64,000 nt of DNA from Bimastos eiseni (Eukaryota; Annelida; Clitellata; Crassiclitellata; Lumbricidae), in NCBI GenBank assembly GCA_959347315.1, contig OY365814.1, positions 30,358,808 to 30,422,807 of the forward strand, given 5' to 3'. The stretch's first letter is position 1, and every line of letters begins with the position of its first letter. Position numbers and translations under genes: made by a program. The notes under the pieces were generated by a model that made no database searches, was not told the DNA's origin, and was given only the letters and a program-made list of their open reading frames with translations. Below are positions 19,577 through 31,600 of the stretch, in pieces.

Positions 19577-21388
19577 CTACTCCGATCTAGCACCTTCTTC
19601 CGCTTTCTCCGTCTTCCGATGCTGCAGCTGTTCGGTGGCCTTGCCCAGAACTCCTTCCATCCTGTCAAACGTATTGATGGCCATCTGAATCGCTCGAATC
19701 TGCTCATGCCTTGTTAGAGAAGATTTCTGTTCCTTCGAATTATCATCGACCCTAGAGTTGCTCGACCTACTCTCTCGAACCTGCTTTAGCTGTAATTGGT
19801 AGTGCGCACGGCTCAGGCGGATGCCAGCGCCAAGGACCTGAAAATACTTCTGCTCAATTAGCGGCACAAGACCCCAGATTCCGGTGGCATTTTCATTGGG
19901 TCCATCTCGAATCAGCAGAAAACACAGCATGTTCAGAGCGCCCATGATCCTCTCGCTGTTGTCCAGAAGGTCTGTCTTCTCACCATTTGGTAAGGCAAAC
20001 ACCAACATCAGCAGTCTTTCCATGGCTGGACCGAAAAAACCAGGTACACTTTCCTTGAGAGCATCATCAATCTCCTCGCCAAGCATCGTGATAACGTAAC
20101 CAGTGACACGACCTCGGGGAGCCACAGTCAGAAGGTAATGTAACAGCTTGACGCGGCCGCAGGTCTCGAACATCTTCAGCAAAGTTACGAGGACCTGGAG
20201 GGCTAACGCGCTTAATTCGTTGCTCCGTACGGAGGAAGCGACAAATACTACAGATTTGATCAGTTCAAGCAGGGACGTGCACTCGAGAAAATTTGACGAC
20301 CACGTCTGCGGAGTCATGCGCCTGAGAAGAGTGGCACAAAGGGACAGACCCTTATGTATCACAAGCTGTTCAGACTTCTGAAGCAGGCACAATAAAAATG
20401 GAAGGTTAAACTCAAACACAAAGTGCTGGGAATACACAAAAGGAATGTGCTCAACAGACAAATTCTCAGAAAACAACAGATACACCAGTGTGGCAAGTCC
20501 CAGCACCGGAACGGTGTCTGCATCCTCAGTGGATTCTTCTGTTTTTCGCCGTGCTTTAACCTCTGCCTTCTCATTATCTACGAGAATTCCAAATATGGTC
20601 TTCAGAAGATCCGGGTGGAGTCGACCAAGCAGCCGGATCACATCTTCTGCGCAGACGCGGCTGGAGGATTTGGCCGCAGGGTTCGAGATCGATGAAGATT
20701 CGTGGCTAAGGTCAAGATAGGCAAGTGGGTGATCGAGAAGACGAATCAGACAAGCCGTCAGGTCCTTGAGCTCTTTAAGGTCAGACCTATGACGGATGTT
20801 CTGTTCAGGTTTATCCTCCACTTTCCATGGGAGCTGAGCGACAAGTGGAGAAAGAAAGTCCAGGAAACTGGGTAAAATGGCCACAATTCGCCGAACGCTT
20901 TCGTCCAGGTCGAGAAGAAGGCGCTCTCTGCCTTCCAAGGCCTGTTCGTTTGGAAGAGGAAAAGTCTCAATGTAATCTGATAAACTCTTCAACACCAACG
21001 CAAGTGAATGCGCTCTCTTGGATGTGATACGAAAGAGGCTCTTCTGAATAGGAACTAGAAGCGCTCGAAACAACGCGTCGTTCTCTTCCTTGATCTGTTC
21101 GACAAATAAGATTAGCAGTTCCTTTTGAGAACAGGATTCCGACAAAAGAAGAAGAATTTCTTCGACCGGCTGCAACAAGTTTGGGTTAGATCGCTGCCTC
21201 TCATCTGAAAATGCTGCACATAAGTCAGGGACAACATCCCATGCATTGGCAATCATGTGCTTTCTCACTTTCTCATTTCTGAGGAAATTTTTTAGCTGGC
21301 GTTCTTTCTTCTCTGAAATAAGTCCTTGAAGAGTGTCTCCAAGGGAAGCAACATCTGGTTCCTCGCTTTCCTTGTTCTCCGAATCCAT
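19577..21388 (-). CDS. GLMN: Glomulin, single-exon gene
   Basis: An uninterrupted 603-aa frame; human glomulin is 594 aa. The clearest match is near residues 476-506: GEKTDLLDNSERIMGALNML, then NATGIWG, against the human block with TDLLQNSDRIMASLNLL and NQTGLW. Other matches are LATLVYLLFSENLSVEHIP, the CSQKELL segment and the C-terminal AINTFDRMEGVL. The protein is all-helical, HEAT/ARM-like. In vertebrates glomulin binds RBX1 and blocks E2 access to cullin-RING ligases. I chose Met at 21388 over the in-frame Met 13 codons upstream because MDSENKESEEPD matches the usual length and acidic start. The vertebrate gene is split into many exons, so one exon here suggests intron loss or a replacement retrocopy. 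Confidence 0.93.
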   Translation of the reverse strand: MDSENKESEEPDVASLGDTLQGLISEKKERQLKNFLRNEKVRKHMIANAWDVVPDLCAAFSDERQRSNPNLLQPVEEILLLLSESCSQKELLILFVEQIKEENDALFRALLVPIQKSLFRITSKRAHSLALVLKSLSDYIETFPLPNEQALEGRERLLLDLDESVRRIVAILPSFLDFLSPLVAQLPWKVEDKPEQNIRHRSDLKELKDLTACLIRLLDHPLAYLDLSHESSSISNPAAKSSSRVCAEDVIRLLGRLHPDLLKTIFGILVDNEKAEVKARRKTEESTEDADTVPVLGLATLVYLLFSENLSVEHIPFVYSQHFVFEFNLPFLLCLLQKSEQLVIHKGLSLCATLLRRMTPQTWSSNFLECTSLLELIKSVVFVASSVRSNELSALALQVLVTLLKMFETCGRVKLLHYLLTVAPRGRVTGYVITMLGEEIDDALKESVPGFFGPAMERLLMLVFALPNGEKTDLLDNSERIMGALNMLCFLLIRDGPNENATGIWGLVPLIEQKYFQVLGAGIRLSRAHYQLQLKQVRESRSSNSRVDDNSKEQKSSLTRHEQIRAIQMAINTFDRMEGVLGKATEQLQHRKTEKAEEGARSE

Positions 21389-22589
21389 TTCTTTACAGAA
21401 CAAAACAATAACCACAGAATCAATCAATCAGTCAGTTAATCATCGAGTAAGCGAGCGAGTGAGTGAGTGAGTCAATCAATTAGAAAGACTTGATATAGTG
21501 CCCCTTCAAGATATCTACTCAGAGGCGAATATGTAAACGCATATAATATTAAATTTTTGCAAGTAACAAGTCACTCAGGCCATGAATGAATAATTGAATA
21601 TTTATAAAAATAGTAAGCATTCCTCGTTTCCTTTATTACTGACATGAACGAAGTATGCTTACAAGTCAAAGTATGTATGGATGGTCATAAATTATGTTCA
21701 GGAATAATCGAAATTCCTAAAAATTTGGTCAATTCTGCATTTTCAGGATAAAACAGAGAATCGGGTTTGGTAGATTTGGGTGCATTTCACACCATGTCTC
21801 CAAGATTGTTGAAAACCCTGTACAACATTTCTTGCCCAATAGATTAAAATTTGGACTACTGATTTATGAATTCATTATGCTAGACGAGCGCATTGGCCGC
21901 CGTCTGAGCATCGTCCAACAAGTTCCGGCAACATCGGGGTGCGTAGGTCTCCGGGCGTCGTACAGCATTTTTCGGCATGCTGCCGCGGCTGCGCGATAAG
22001 TACCATGTTTTCCAATGACGACACTAACCCTATATCGTGATCGTAACCACCCCACCCCCACCCATGACGCCAATTAACTTACCTTAACCAACTCTCAAGA
22101 CGCCTAAACCTGACCCTAAACGACGCCCTGTATGTATATACGCACCCCATACTGCATCATCGCTCAAGTTCCAGGTGCTCAAACAGTACGTCATGCTGAT
22201 TGCATTCAGACCTTTTATACCTTATCTAGATTCCATGCCTTATGCACTTTTAAAATCTGACAAACCTGCGAGTGTAGTGATGCTTGCGGTAAGCTTATCA
22301 AAATAGTCGTCTGAGCAAAAGAACTCAGAGCCGTGAACGTTACGCGAAAAAAACACGACCCATAACACACGAGGACCAATATTTACTGATTTGGAAAGTC
22401 ATTGATTTATGTTGTCTGACTAAAAATGACATTGAGCACTTATACACTCCAGCGCCTCTGGCGGTCAGATTTCATCACGCCTAATGATTATGATATTGAG
22501 GTTCATTATATCTATAATGAAAACTTTGCGAGTAATCATTTCTCAGAATATAAATTGCCCGAGGAGAGTTAAACATAGAATTTACTATC
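21389..22589. other. GLMN 5' flank and intergenic sequence
   Basis: Contains an R1 repeat copy in inverse orientation at about 21490-21535 (AGTGCCCCTTCAAGATATCT, then ACTCAGAGGCG), preceded by GAGC/GAGT and AATC short repeats. A GC-richer island lies at 21880-22110; it may include the GLMN promoter, but no core element is recognisable. No other gene seen. Confidence 0.4.
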
Positions 22590-23355
22590 TGCTGTAAAAA
22601 CCAAACGTGACATCTGCTTCCACCATTGCTACCTCCATCATCCACTCCAAGCTTGATTACTGCAACTCCCTCTTCCTCAACCTTGAAGTCCCGCAAATCA
22701 GACGTTTACAATTAATCCAAAACTCATTAGCCAGAGCCGTCATCAGAACACCCAAGCATCATCACATCACTCCAATCTTCAAATCACTTCACTGGCTCAA
22801 AATTCCAGAGTGCATTCACTTCAAAGTCTTATCACTAACTTACAACTCCATACGATATTCCCAGTCCAAATATCTTCGCGAACTGTTCGCCATCCAGCCA
22901 ACCCGCTCTACCCGATCGTCCTCTTGCCTCACCCTCACTCGACCCCCGATTGCATCTCATCTCAAGTTCTCCAACCGCGCCATATCAAACGCCGCCCCTC
23001 GTCTCTGGAACGACCTTTTCTCTGAATTGCAGGCCTTCTCGGTTCCTTCATCATTACTGCCCGTCATGCAACATCACACCACGGGCTTTCCATTCTAAAC
23101 TTAAGTCCCACCTTTTCAAGAACTCTTACCCAAACTCATTACTTGACATCCCATCTGTCAATATTCAACCAAAGCGACACCCTCCTTAACAGCTACTCTG
23201 CCTCCCTGCTGACCTCCTGGAAACTGAACTTTAACTTCCCACAGACTATCCTTCGGACAACCCTTTCGATTTGACGCAGAGCTCGTGAATAAGCTGGTGC
23301 CCTGCGCTCAGCTTTTAAGTGGCGCTTTAGAAATTTGGAGATTACGATTACGACT
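22590..23355 (+). mobile_element. Non-LTR retrotransposon 3' fragment with tail (CR1/L2-like)
   Basis: An open stretch (22607-23098) encodes the RT C-terminal region: IIHSKLDYCNSLFLNLEVPQ, then RRLQLIQNSLARAVIRTPKH, then HWLKIPECIHFKVLSL, and RAISNAAPRLWNDL near the end. It continues into a 3' segment with GAGCTCGTGAATAAGCTGG, GCCCTGCGC and AGCGCTTTAGAAAT-like sequence, ending in an ATTACG repeat, the usual short tandem tail of these elements. The same tail recurs alone at 36595-36685 and, inverted, at 45655-45745. It is 5'-truncated and dead. Confidence 0.85.
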
Positions 23356-24011
23356 GTGGGCAGAGGCGGGCAAAATGTACAAAATAAATAACTTATAATT
23401 ACGGAAGCTTTGCTGTTCCACTACGCATGTGCAACGCCTCTGCTCTCTCTGCGCAAGCAGATATTTCTAATGAGCATAGACTTTACTTTTGATTACATTA
23501 CATTTACATAGCATTTTTAACACAAACCACTCTATACACCAAAAATACCCGTGTGATTCTCACAATTTGAACGACATCAACATTCTTTTTGGCACTCAGG
23601 GTAAAGCAAAGGACAAAAAACACTAAGAAAGCGATAGATCACGTCTTGTATCAGTTCTATGACAAAATAAAGAAGTTCTAAAGTTTAAAACAGATTTAGA
23701 AACTGCATATAAACAGGTTTCTGCATATAACCGTATATAAATACTACAATACTACAATTATCATTGTGCACATCGAATCACATAAATTCTGTGTAGGCTT
23801 AGATTCAGATCCGATACTGTTTGCTGTGTTGAGAATGTCACAATCCATATTCACGAAATAAAATTTCAACACAGATAAGGCACTGTGCCTAAAGCAACAA
23901 CAAACCTTGATGTTGACTTCAACTTAATTCAACTGATTAGACTGGCCACTGTCAACGAAACTAGGTTATGATAACAAATAACATATCGTAACATAAATTC
24001 ATTCACTCATT

Positions 24012-24260
24012 ACAAAGATTTATATATCGTTCCTTCAAGGGTACTACTTAGGAGCGCTGCCGACCCCAACACGGCAAAAAAGAAGCTTTAAGGCGAGTAC
24101 AAAACGAGTCTGAGTGGACCCTTGGTGACAACCGCAATGCCAACAGGAGCATGTTCCAGAGCGAGGGGCCAACCACTGAGAAGGCACGATTCTATTCAGC
24201 AGTTGTACCAGCAAATGGGACAATGAGCACGCCTTGCTCAGGAGAGTGGAGAGAGCGGCG
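24012..24260 (-). repeat. Dispersed repeat family R1, long copy
   Basis: Shares order and sequence with 31020-31270: an ATATAG/ATATCG start, the ACT..TAGGAGCGCTGCC module, CCCCAACACGGCAAAA (other copy CCCCAGTGTCGCAAAA), then GAGCGAGGGGCCAACCACTG followed by AGAAGGCACG. No coding capacity; SINE- or MITE-like. Confidence 0.6.
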
Positions 24261-24650
24261 ATCCGGTACACTCAAAGTAGAGTAACAGAGATCGCGACGA
24301 TAGGCAGGGGTGAGACTTAGCAAGGACAACCATACCAATGAGATGATACGGTACGAAATACATAGCATACGTACATAACATAAATGACATTCCATAAGTA
24401 CCACACATAATAACATCGCGACATATGACATAATGTCACATAGATTACAACAAAGTAAGTATTGTCCAATCCGATGGCCTCCATAACTCCGTTATTCAAA
24501 TGCCCACATTTGATAGTTGCTACAAAAGCCTACACCTCTGAATAAACAGGACCACAAGACATGTAGACCTACAGAGAGACAAATCACCTCCAAATGGTGT
24601 GCATCAAGCAGTCCAGATCACACATGGACTCCAATTCACTTTGAACTGGG

Positions 24651-24850
24651 CCTGCTTTTGGGGAGCCAGTCACAGGCCTGGAAAATGAGGAGGGTGACAC
24701 CTGCTTTTCGGAAGATAGTCACATGACTGGAAGATGAGCAGGGCCATACCTGCTTTTGGGGAGCCAGTCACAGGCCTGGAAGATGAGGAGGGCAACACCT
24801 GCTCTTCGGTAGCCAGTGCCAGTGACTGGCCTGGAAGAATGAGGAGGGCG
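24651..24850. repeat. 49-bp minisatellite, four copies
   Basis: Copies start at 24651, 24700, 24749 and 24798 with the sense CCTGCTTTTGGGGAGCCAGT followed by CACAGGCCTGGAAGATGAGG and AGGGCGAC. The fourth copy carries a small duplicated CCAGTG insertion. Confidence 0.85.
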
Positions 24851-25661
24851 ACGTAAACTGCCCTAGCAGCCATAAGATGGTTGTGCACAACTGAATGAGC
24901 TGGATCTGTCTGCTTATGTGTTGACCATCGGTTCGGGACTAAGGCCAGAGTACAGCATTCTCTTCTTCTTAGGCTGTGCATGTTCTAGTGTGCAGATAGA
25001 GTGTGTCGATGTTCTGAGCCTTATGTCCACACCTGGGACAAACGCAAACTTCAGTCTACAAAAGATGATACACAACATTCGGTGTACAAACCATAATTGA
25101 AACCAGAATGAATGAATGTTAATGAATGTTACGGTATGTTATTTGTTATCATAACCTAGTTTCGTTAACCATTCAACTTCTACCTCAGCTCAGTGTTTTA
25201 ATTAGGTCAATTGTCGTTTTGAAAATTAAAAAAATCCATTTTCGTTTTCAAACAGAAAATCGGAAAGATTCAAACTCGGACCAATTGTTACTCTGCGTCA
25301 GAGTTTTAATATGCAGAGTACTACGAAACTAGGGTTAAGCCCAGTTTTAGTTCATCCCTAGCATGTCTGTATTCATATTTAAAGCTATATGTATGAATGC
25401 ATGCTTCTGGAATGAATCCATGTCAAAAGAAAATTTATCATATCTAAGGAATAATAAAGAGCTTCTTACGCTACTTGCAGATCAGAAGCGCTCGCCGTGT
25501 TACAGTCTCAAGGAAATAAGAAAGGAACGAGGGTGGAACGCCGATTAGGTTCCTGCAATGTATGTATAGTTGTGTAATACTTTTGAGAAATGCAGACATA
25601 ACTAACAGTAAATAATTTAAAAAAATATTATCCCTCAAAAACAAAAAGACCCAATTTCATT

Positions 25662-28600
25662 TCAACATCTCCTTGTCCAAGAAAGAATTCCCACCATCCG
25701 ACGAGCGTTCGTATTAGAAGGACCAGCGTTCATGGAAGAAGGAGCAGTGTTCATGTTAGAAGGACCAGCATTCATAGAAGAAGGACCGGTGTTCATGTTA
25801 TAAGGACCAGCGTTCATAGCAGAAGGCCCGGCATTCAAGGAAGAAGGACCTGCGTTCATGGGAGGACCAACCGCAGAAGGTCGTTGTCCATCTCGAGGCA
25901 TTGTCAGCCTTCCCAGAGTCTCTTTCAGAGTGACATTCTGGCGGTTGAGAAACTCCCGAGCATTTCGTTCACCTTCCAAGTCTGATTGACAAATATGTAC
26001 CTGCAGAAAACCAGCAAACACCACAAAATAATATTAAGTTAAGGCCCATTTAAGGAAACACACTTGACAAGGGAGGATACAAGTGCCAAAGTACACTGTG
26101 TACAACTTTTCAGAGACATTACAAGTACTTTGTTATCATGCACGAACTTTGATGACAAGTAAAAAGCTCAAAACATACTGCATCAAAATTTTCAGAACCA
26201 AAAAATTTACTAACGTTTAAAGTATAAGTACCTAAAAAAACAATCAACAGTCAGTACCAAATTAATCTCTGTGACATGTGTGAGAATGTCTGGTAGCATA
26301 ACAGAGGGTTCCAGTCTGAACCGGTAAAAGGGGTCACAGCCTGATCAGCTCCAGAAGGTCAATTTCAGACAATTGTGGGAGGCCCATAATTTTGAAGTTG
26401 TACCACCATCAATGCTGCAACATGATAGAAGAGGGGTCGGGTGTCCCAAAATTAAACAAAAATGTTCCCACGTGTGAATCAACAATCAATAATTGACACA
26501 ATTTGCAATAATAATGGCATGTGTTAGAAAGGAATTCTGGTATATGGCAGAGGCGTCCAGATAGAGGGGAGGGGTCCGGAGGCGAATGTCTTCAATTTCA
26601 GGTAGGAGGGAATATTTTTTGAGTCTTATGGGGGATAATCTTAAAAATTGAACTTTTACAAGTCAACATACAGAACAGCGCGGACCCAACTAACCGTACA
26701 AGCGCCGAAGGAGACAAAGTAATGTTTGAGAATGAGAACCTGGGTCTGAAGTGCAAAACAATTCCTCTCCAACTGCTGAATGAAAAGCTGTAAATGTTGA
26801 ATCTGGTCGTCCTTTTTCACAAGCGCAGCTTTGTTTAACTTCTGTTCAAAATAACAAATTATGCATAATATAATACTATACAGGTCAACACTTGTATAAT
26901 AAATAATGCACACGTCAGAAGTACATATTATACATATTGCTTTATGTTCAGTTAGACTGATACTTCTTACTGATTGAACCATAACCATAATGTTTATTGT
27001 TCCCAAAAACAATGTTACAACAACAAAGCAGTGCAGTTTACAACAGAAGGGAGCAAGGGAAGAGAGAAACTCAAAGGGATGGCAGTCCTGTCAGAGGGGT
27101 CATGAAAATAAAAAAAGTGTAAGTGAACATACATTGTTAGATATATCTTAAGTGAACACCTAAGATACATCTGACTGAACTATGTATATAATCTCGATAG
27201 ACAGTTGGGTTAGGAATGTTAAAGTGGGGTGGGCTTGGACAGTATATAAACTCGGTAATTGTCATGTCTCGTTCTCTCTCACAGTTTTAGATAAGTAAGA
27301 GCCATGACGGCCATTTATAAGTAAATCAATCGATGTTTACAAACGAATTCACAGCTCATTTATATTTGATCTCATTAGTTCCATGAGGGTCATTACATAA
27401 CTTAAAGTTCCTTCCATTCTAAGTAGAAGCATGACATTTCAGGAACCATCATTTGTTCATGCATGCATCAAATGATCCAGGATAATAACCTGACCAATAA
27501 CAAATTAATAACTTGGTCCATGATAATAACCTAATGAATAATGAAGCAAGCAATTAAGTATAGCAAAAAACATCTAGTGAATCTAAAAGCATCACTGACA
27601 AAAGAAATTGAAATTAAAAGTAAATTAAAATGAAATTAAAATTACATACCTCGTCATTAACAAGTTTTTCATATTCGAGGATAAGATCGTCGAAGGTGTT
27701 ACGCATATGATTCAGGCTGTCACTAAGAGAACACACACGAAATAAAACCTTGATGAATGCTAGATTGAGCATGACTAATTTTAAAACATAAACTTCGATA
27801 TGCCCAACAGAAAGTATCTCAACTGTCAAGTCATTTTTAAAGGATGTCAAGGTATTGTACTCCCAAGTTCATCATCGGTTTAGTAATCTGAGCACTAATT
27901 ATACTTTGTCTATAATAGAGGTTTATCAATCAAGTCATAGTACTTTGTGTATTGCATAAATATGAACTTTTGCACTCGGTCACAGTTCAATAATCTTGAT
28001 TTTCAGTTTCTCAACTTGATCTATAAATCTCATTATTCATCAGTAAGTTCATTAATGCATTTTAATGCTTTAAAACATGTACAGTGCAATGTAACTTTGA
28101 AAATTGCAAAATTAACATTAAGTTATTCTGTGCAGACAATTCTCATTAGCTTATTTCATTATTCAAAGTAAAAGGAAAATGCACCAACTTTATGTAAGAT
28201 ATCATATTCCAATCAGTTGCTTAGGCAATAATACCAAAAAGATAACTTAAAAAAGATCCACTTAGATTTATAAATGCCACAGAAATGCATGGAATTATCA
28301 TCTCTTTTCGTAAAATTATGAAATAATTCATGCTTAAAATAACCTTAATTCTTGCTTCTCATTCCTTTCTTTCACCTGTACCCTCTTCAAACTCTCAATG
28401 GTCGTCTCTAGTGACTCTGTGGTCTGTTTGTCTTGCTTGCGAAGTTCTTCAGCATTTGCGACCACAGACTCCAGATACATCTCTAAGGAAGCGTATCTGT
28501 AGTGAAGGAAAACAAATCGGTTGCCAGGCAACAGTCAAGTCACAATAATACAAATCCGTTGCTAAGCAACAAACACAAATATGTAGTTGGTTATGGTTCT

Positions 28601-31600
28601 CAAACAGTCACCAAGTAAGCGTGCAACAGACAAATCACCATGACAGACAATAAGTTGCTAAGCAACTATACAATGGCAGGCACAATAAGGATAACCAGTT
28701 GTTAAAGGCAGTTCACAATAAAGGACAATCAGTTGTTAAGCAACAATTAATATCACAATAAAAACAATAGAGACAATCAGTTGCTTAGCAACAGACAATT
28801 TTACAATGAGTTATAATCAGCTGTTTTGCAATTTAAGTAAAGCAAGTAAGCCTATAGCAATAAGGCAGGACATAATAATAAAATAAATCTCAGATATTCA
28901 GAAAAAATCACACAACAATGATAGACAATTAGCTGCTAGTCAACAGGCCATGTCACAATGAAAGATAATCATCTGCCTAGCAACAAGCCACCAGTCACAA
29001 TCAAAAACAGTCAGGTTAGCAAGAATGATAAAAATCAGACCACAATGTCGGACAATAAGCTGCTAAGCAACAGGCCAAATAACAAAGACTGCTTAGCAAC
29101 TGTCAAATCAATAAAATACAATCAGCATATAAGTACCAGGAAATATCACCATGAAAGACAATTAGCTGCATAGAAGTAGGTCAAATCACAATGAAAGACA
29201 ATTAGCTGCATAGAAGTAGGTCAAATCACAATGAAAGACAATTAGCTGCATAGAAGTAGATCAAATCACAATTAAAGACAATTAGCTGCATAGAAGTAGG
29301 TCAAATCACAGTGAAAGACAATAAGCTGCATAGAAGTAGGTCAAATCACAATGAAAGTCAATTAACTGCATAGAAGTAGGTCAAATCACAATGAAAGACA
29401 ATTAGCTGCATAGAAGTAGGTCAAATCACAATTAAAGACAATTAACTGCATAGAAGTAGGTCAAATCACAATGAAATACAATTAGCTGCACAGAAGTAGG
29501 TCAAATCACAATGAAAGACAAATAGCTGCATAGAAGTAGGTCAAATCACAATGAAAGACAATTAGCTGCATAGCAACAGGTCAAATTACGATTAAATATA
29601 GTCAGCAGCTATTTAGCAAGAACCAGATCTAAGTGAAAGACAAACCGTTGATAACCAACAGGCTGTGTCACATTGAAAAAACAATTAGCTACAACGCACC
29701 ACCTCATTTGCAAAGCCTGTAAAGGAGCTATGGTAAGTTTCCAATTAGAGGAGCAACAAAAAATAAAAATTAATAACAACAGGTAATTGGTGCCCTAGAG
29801 CTGCATAGATGTAAAGATATTTGCATGCATTTGCAATAGTGGATGCGGCTGAATGGAATAAACCAACGGACTTCATTCACAAATCTTCGACACTGCAGCT
29901 CTTCAGAATTAACATTAAGACTCATTTGTTTAAGATTTATTATGACAAGACTTTTTTCTGTAATGTGCAAGATTCATTTTGTTTAGATGTGTTATAAATG
30001 AATAGTTCAATAATAACAATAATATTTCATGTTTTACTTGTTATTCAATTCATCTCGCTCCCGTGTTGCAGACTCCAGGGATTTCTTCATATCAGCCAAT
30101 CGACTTCTGACAGATTCATTGTCAGTGTTTTCATATTTCATTTCTTCAACTGTCTTTAGAGAAATCGTTATCAAAATCAAAATTAATAATAGTCGTTACT
30201 CAGAAAATTGTGCCACAACTTATAACTTTACATAAAAATTAACATCCAAAGATGCCTGACATGAATATAAGATCATTTATGTGGCAACATATCAACAAGA
30301 ATGTACAAGTATTCTGTAAGGCATAACAGAGCAGACAATTTCCACCGAGTACCGAATTCGAACAGTAGTGGCAACTCTGGCCTAGCGAGTACCATCCGCA
30401 GGCGAAGCTTAAAATTTTCGACTTTTGTCACTTTTGCCGTTTCGCGCAATGAAAAATTTTAAAAATAAAAGTTTGCATCTGTAATTACTACTGATACGGT
30501 TTTAAATTTTTTTCGTTAGATTGTTAAATGTTTATAAAAAAAAAGATCAAATCACAACACTTTTCAATTTTAACTATTTGTGTGTGTAGTATTTGCCGAG
30601 GCGAATACTTCCGAATAATCCCGAAAAACGGGATATTCGACCGAGGCGAATGTCCGAGACGATTTCCGGTTATGCCCTAGTATCCTGAGACTAGATCTCT
30701 GCACATGTTTGGTTACTTGTTGAAAGGGACAATTGTCCTGCTAGCAGGACAATTGTCTTTTCTGGTCTCTTCCTTCTATTGCTTTGAATAGGGCATCTGG
30801 CAGAGTGCCCAGCTTGGAGGATAAGCAGCAATCAAGATCGTAAGAGTCCTGTTTAAAACAGTCCTGTTGTAGAGTGGTACTTATTATAACTCCCAAAGGT
30901 ATCATAAGCAATGCTCCATGTTTTCCCCAGATTGTCAATTAATGATCAGTTAGAAATTCAAAGATTTTTCATTCATTCATGCATTCATTCGTTCATTCAT
31001 TCAACCATTCATTAAGAGAACTTAAGTATGAATGTATAGCACCTGCCTCTTCACAGTAATTACTCAGAGGCACTCCCAGCCCCAGTGTCGCAAAATAAAG
31101 TCGTCTTAAGATAAGAGAGGAATGCTTGAGAGGGGTTCTAGGAAGGGAGTGGAGCATCAAAGGCAGGCCATTCCAAATCGAGGGGCCTGCCACTGAGAAG
31201 CAAAGCTTTGCCTGTTGATGTTGCGTGCAGATGGAACATAGGAAGCGTGAGCCCGAGCACTAAAGGTGGGTCTGCAGAGTTTACAGATCAATTCAAGAAA
31301 GCAATTGTAATCTTTCTTCCAACCTGCAGTTTCATAGTTTCAATCAGATTGTTCTTTTCCCGAACTTCCTCACGAAGAGTTGTGACAACCTCTCTTGCCT
31401 CTCTGCACTTCTCCTCAAAGTCCTGTCTGATCGTGATCAACTGGTCATTGGCAGATGATAACGTCTCTAAAGCTAACTTCATCGCATTGCTAGATTTCAC
31501 AATGTTCTCTGGAGAAAGAAAGCCACTAGTTCTGTCACCAGCAATTAATCTGAAAGCAAATTATCTTTCACCCAGGGCAGGCAGTTATACCAAAACAAAA

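Larger units (their letters stand above)
23356..25661. other. Intergenic sequence between the retrotransposon tail and the NEMO-like gene
   Basis: Holds a long R1-family copy (24012-24260) and a 49-bp minisatellite (24651-24850). On the minus strand it would contain any 3' UTR or additional 3' exon of the NEMO-like gene. I looked for a CCxC/CCHC zinc-finger exon like that of NEMO or optineurin and did not find one. Confidence 0.4.

Noticed and set aside
29149..29600. CRISPR-like array of regular 40-bp repeats
   Set aside because: There are no unique spacers; the whole 40 bp repeats, in an intron of an animal gene. It is a minisatellite.
31509..31550. Alternative acceptor giving a longer exon 2 of the NEMO-like gene
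   Set aside because: The acceptor near 31550 joins exon 1 to an immediate in-frame stop (GAT TAA), whereas the acceptor at 31509 has a better pyrimidine tract and keeps the helix in frame.
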